From positions 1 through 15,159 of the forward strand of contig JAJZMN010000040.1 in the NCBI GenBank assembly GCA_021850345.1: a DNA stretch of 15,159 nucleotides, in the 5' to 3' direction. This stretch comes from Actinomycetes bacterium. GTDB taxonomy: Bacteria > Actinomycetota > Acidimicrobiia > Acidimicrobiales > RAAP-2. Below the pieces are notes generated by a model that worked only from the letters and a program-made list of their open reading frames with translations, was not told where the DNA came from and did not search any database. The position numbers were made by a program, and so were the translations under genes. Positions 13,275-15,159 of this stretch are shown here, piece by piece (positions within the stretch are counted from its first letter, which is position 1; every line of letters begins with the position of its first letter).

Positions 13275-14843
13275 TCAGCCGTCGCCGGGCTCGCGATGGG
13301 CGAGCTCTGCGAGGGCGCTGCGCACGACCTTGCCCATGTGGTTCCTCGGGAGATCGTCCACGATGACGAACTGCTTCGGACGCTTGTAGGGAGCGAGGGA
13401 CTGGCGGCACAGCTCGTCGAGCTCGGCGCTGGCCGGCGGCGTGTGTCCCTTGGGCACGACGAAGGCGACCACGGCTTCCCCCCAGCGCGTCGACTGCACC
13501 CCCCCCACCGCGACCGCCGCGACCGCGCTGTGCTGTTCGAGGACGAGCTCGACCTCCCGGGGATAGACGTTCATCCCGCCCGAGATGATGACGTCCTTCG
13601 CCCGCCCCGTGATCGACATCGACCCGTCGTCGGGATCGACCCGGCCGATGTCCCCGGTGCGCAGCCAGCCGTCGTCTGAGAAAGCGCCGTCCCCGCCCTG
13701 GCCGAGATAGCCGGAGAAGACCTGGGGACCCCGTAGCCAGATCTCCCCGTCCTCTCCTGGTGCGGCCAGCTCCCCGTCTGCGTCCACGACGATGGCCTCG
13801 ACTCCTGGCAGGGCGTAGCCGATCGCACCGGGCTTGCGTCTGCCGGCGTAGAGGTTGGACACGTCGAGTCCGCTCTCGGTCATGCCGTAGCGTTCGACCG
13901 GCGCGATGCCGGTCATCTCCGCGACGGCATCGAAGAGCGACAGTGGGAGCGGGGCGGAGCCTGAGACGGCGAGGCGCAGCGACGCGAACCGCTCCCGCCG
14001 GGGCTCCGCCTCGACGAGGCGTTGGTAGATGGCGGGCACGGCGAGCAGCACCGAGGCGCGCTCGGACTCGAGCGTCGCCGTGAGCGCGTCCGGGTCGAAG
14101 CGGCTCCGGATCACGGTCCTGCCGCCGCCCAGCGCGAGGGTGTGCAGCGCCCCCAGGCCGTGCTGATGGAAGAGGGGCAACGAGTGGACGACAACGTCGT
14201 CGGGCGTCCAGCGCCACGCGGTCATCACTGCCCGGATGCTCGACAGGAGGTTGCCGTGCGACAGCGGCACACCCTTCGGCTCACCGGTCGATCCGGACGT
14301 CCACGCGAGGACGGCCTCGTCTCCCGTGGAGGGTTGCGGTCGGCCCTGGGGGCCTCGGGGAGACGGTGCGCCGGCACCGGCGAACGTGACCAGGACGCTT
14401 GTCTTCGAGAGGGTCGCCGTGGCGGCAGGGAGGACATGCTCGTGCAGAGTCTCGAGGACCGGGGGTGAGACGATCCCGGAGACCGGCGCGCCGACGTCGA
14501 GGAGACGTCCGAGCTCCGTGGCGGTCAGAGAGGGATTGGCAAGCAGCGCTGCGCAGCCTGCCAGATGGACGCCGAAGTAGGCCACCGCGAACTCGACGGA
14601 CGACGGGAGTGCAAGGAGCACCCTCGAACCCTGATGCGCACCCGAGCCGACCAGGCGTGCGGCGACCGCCTCGGAGCCGCTGCGCAGCTCCGCACCGGTG
14701 GCGCGGCGCCCGTCGATGTCGCCGAGCGGCTCGCCAGCGCGCGCACGGAAGGTCCGGTCCGCGACCGACGCGAGGTTGCCGCTCTGCAGCATCCGGCGGA
14801 GTGCGACCGCAGAACGGAGCCCGTCTTCGCGCTCCGCGTCCAT
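13275..14843 (-). CDS. Acyl-CoA ligase of the ANL superfamily, MatB-like
   Basis: A 522-residue AMP-forming acid:CoA ligase. Motifs: P-loop TSGSTGEPKGV (182-192), LPLFHQHGL (222-230), SGSAPLP (294-300), RYGMTES (318-324), hinge TGDIGRVD (396-403), and the catalytic Lys505 in NHMGKVVR. The segments SGSAPLPLSLFDA and RYGMTE followed by RRKPGAIGYALPGVEAIVVD recall malonyl-CoA synthetase MatB, so a dicarboxylic acid is a likely substrate, though MatB has HVHGL where this protein has HQHGL. With a glutaryl-CoA-type dehydrogenase in the window, glutarate or a related diacid is a possible substrate. ATG 14843 starts the recognisable N-terminal domain after a weak GGTGG site; a GTG at 14903 would add 20 residues and cannot be excluded. 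It lies 97 bases downstream of the VOC gene. Confidence 0.88.
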   Translation of the reverse strand: MDAEREDGLRSAVALRRMLQSGNLASVADRTFRARAGEPLGDIDGRRATGAELRSGSEAVAARLVGSGAHQGSRVLLALPSSVEFAVAYFGVHLAGCAALLANPSLTATELGRLLDVGAPVSGIVSPPVLETLHEHVLPAATATLSKTSVLVTFAGAGAPSPRGPQGRPQPSTGDEAVLAWTSGSTGEPKGVPLSHGNLLSSIRAVMTAWRWTPDDVVVHSLPLFHQHGLGALHTLALGGGRTVIRSRFDPDALTATLESERASVLLAVPAIYQRLVEAEPRRERFASLRLAVSGSAPLPLSLFDAVAEMTGIAPVERYGMTESGLDVSNLYAGRRKPGAIGYALPGVEAIVVDADGELAAPGEDGEIWLRGPQVFSGYLGQGGDGAFSDDGWLRTGDIGRVDPDDGSMSITGRAKDVIISGGMNVYPREVELVLEQHSAVAAVAVGGVQSTRWGEAVVAFVVPKGHTPPASAELDELCRQSLAPYKRPKQFVIVDDLPRNHMGKVVRSALAELAHREPGDG

Positions 14844-14940
14844 GTGCAGCCACCATGACGCAACCGAAGGGCCGTGCAGGTCGGACCCAGAGGGAGGGCG
14901 CACCGAGTCGTCGCCTCTCAGCGAGCGGGGATCGCGCGGG

Positions 14941-15159
14941 TCACCCGCTGCGGGCGGACGCGGAGCTCGACGGGTCCTCGACGATCTCGACCAGAATGGA
15001 CCCGGTCACTTCGGGGTCGAGGAAGGCGATCGTCGTGTCGCCGGCACCGGGTCGGGGCGCAGGTTCGAGCATGCGGACCCCCCGTTGGCGGAGCTCGCCG
15101 AGCGCCTCGTCGATGTCCGCCACCTCGAACGCGACATGCTGGATCGATGGTCCAGTGCG
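14941..15159 (-). CDS. VOC-family protein, methylmalonyl-CoA epimerase-like, cut by the window edge
   Basis: Only the last 72 residues are in the window; the start lies beyond 15159. The visible part reads GPSIQHVAFEVADIDEAL, then LRQRGVRMLEPAPRPGAGDT and FLDPEVTGSILVEIVE. This matches the second half of methylmalonyl-CoA epimerase: a His metal ligand in IQHVAF, PRPGAG, and a Glu metal ligand in LVEIVE. The family (vicinal oxygen chelate, PF13669 type) also contains other epimerases, isomerases and dioxygenases. It is upstream of and in the same direction as the MatB-like ligase, so both may handle a malonyl- or methylmalonyl-type CoA ester. A short Ser/Ala tail (EDPSSSASARSG) ends the protein. 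Confidence 0.82.
   Translation of the reverse strand, partial: RTGPSIQHVAFEVADIDEALGELRQRGVRMLEPAPRPGAGDTTIAFLDPEVTGSILVEIVEDPSSSASARSG

Noticed and set aside
13225..14217. Minus-strand open extension upstream of the short-chain dehydrogenase
   Set aside because: Arg/Gly-rich translation lying within the acyl-CoA ligase gene in another frame; the dehydrogenase fold starts at 13224.
1..15159. CRISPR array, tRNA, rRNA, integrase or transposase
   Set aside because: No regularly spaced repeats, no cloverleaf or rRNA-like sequence and no recognisable recombinase motif were seen; the unassigned left edge was considered as a transposase tail but nothing supports it.

Overview
The window is high-GC, densely packed bacterial DNA. 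GTG and TTG starts are common (GTG for the cyclase, CoxG, acyl-CoA dehydrogenase, amidase and amidohydrolase genes; TTG for RidA and probably the FMN reductase). Purine-rich ribosome binding sites precede several genes, and PncA and the ABC ATPase look like actinobacterial versions. I infer an actinomycete-type organism (Actinobacteria in the broad sense) and cannot name the genus. I see no tRNA, rRNA, CRISPR array, intact mobile element or phage gene.

Layout. (1) Positions 1-578 hold no intact gene, only a decayed class II aldolase remnant and an AT-rich promoter-like patch. (2) A plus-strand metal-dependent cyclase/hydrolase gene (579-1424) converges with a minus-strand set: OYE-type FMN reductase (5529-4255), orphan ABC ATPase (4217-3396), FAH-family hydrolase (3203-2484), RidA-family protein (2447-2040) and carboxymuconolactone-decarboxylase-like protein (1984-1427). 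The last three look like an operon behind a perfect TTGTATACAA palindrome. (3) A plus-strand operon diverges from the reductase: CoxG-like membrane-anchored protein, glutaryl-CoA-dehydrogenase-type acyl-CoA dehydrogenase, and amidase (5716-8758). (4) A minus-strand block fills the rest. In transcription order it holds the C-terminus of a methylmalonyl-CoA epimerase-like VOC protein (cut by the window edge), a MatB-like acyl-CoA ligase, a short-chain dehydrogenase lacking its catalytic residues, a cytosine-deaminase-like amidohydrolase, nicotinamidase (PncA), and then an NCS1 nucleobase-type transporter with its own good promoter.

Taken together this looks like a catabolic island for an N-heterocycle or cyclic amide. 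There is uptake (NCS1), side-chain amide hydrolysis (PncA), an accessory protein of molybdenum hydroxylases (CoxG; the hydroxylase subunits are not in the window), ring reduction (FMN reductase), ring or amide opening (amidohydrolase, amidase, cyclase), CoA activation (ligase) and CoA-level oxidation with decarboxylation (glutaryl-CoA-dehydrogenase type). One attractive but unproven reading is a reductive nicotinamide/nicotinate route that drains to glutaryl-CoA and crotonyl-CoA, built from enzyme families other than those of the classical clostridial pathway. Two enzymes, the dehydrogenase and the amidohydrolase, have altered active-site motifs. They are the best candidates for unusual chemistry here.
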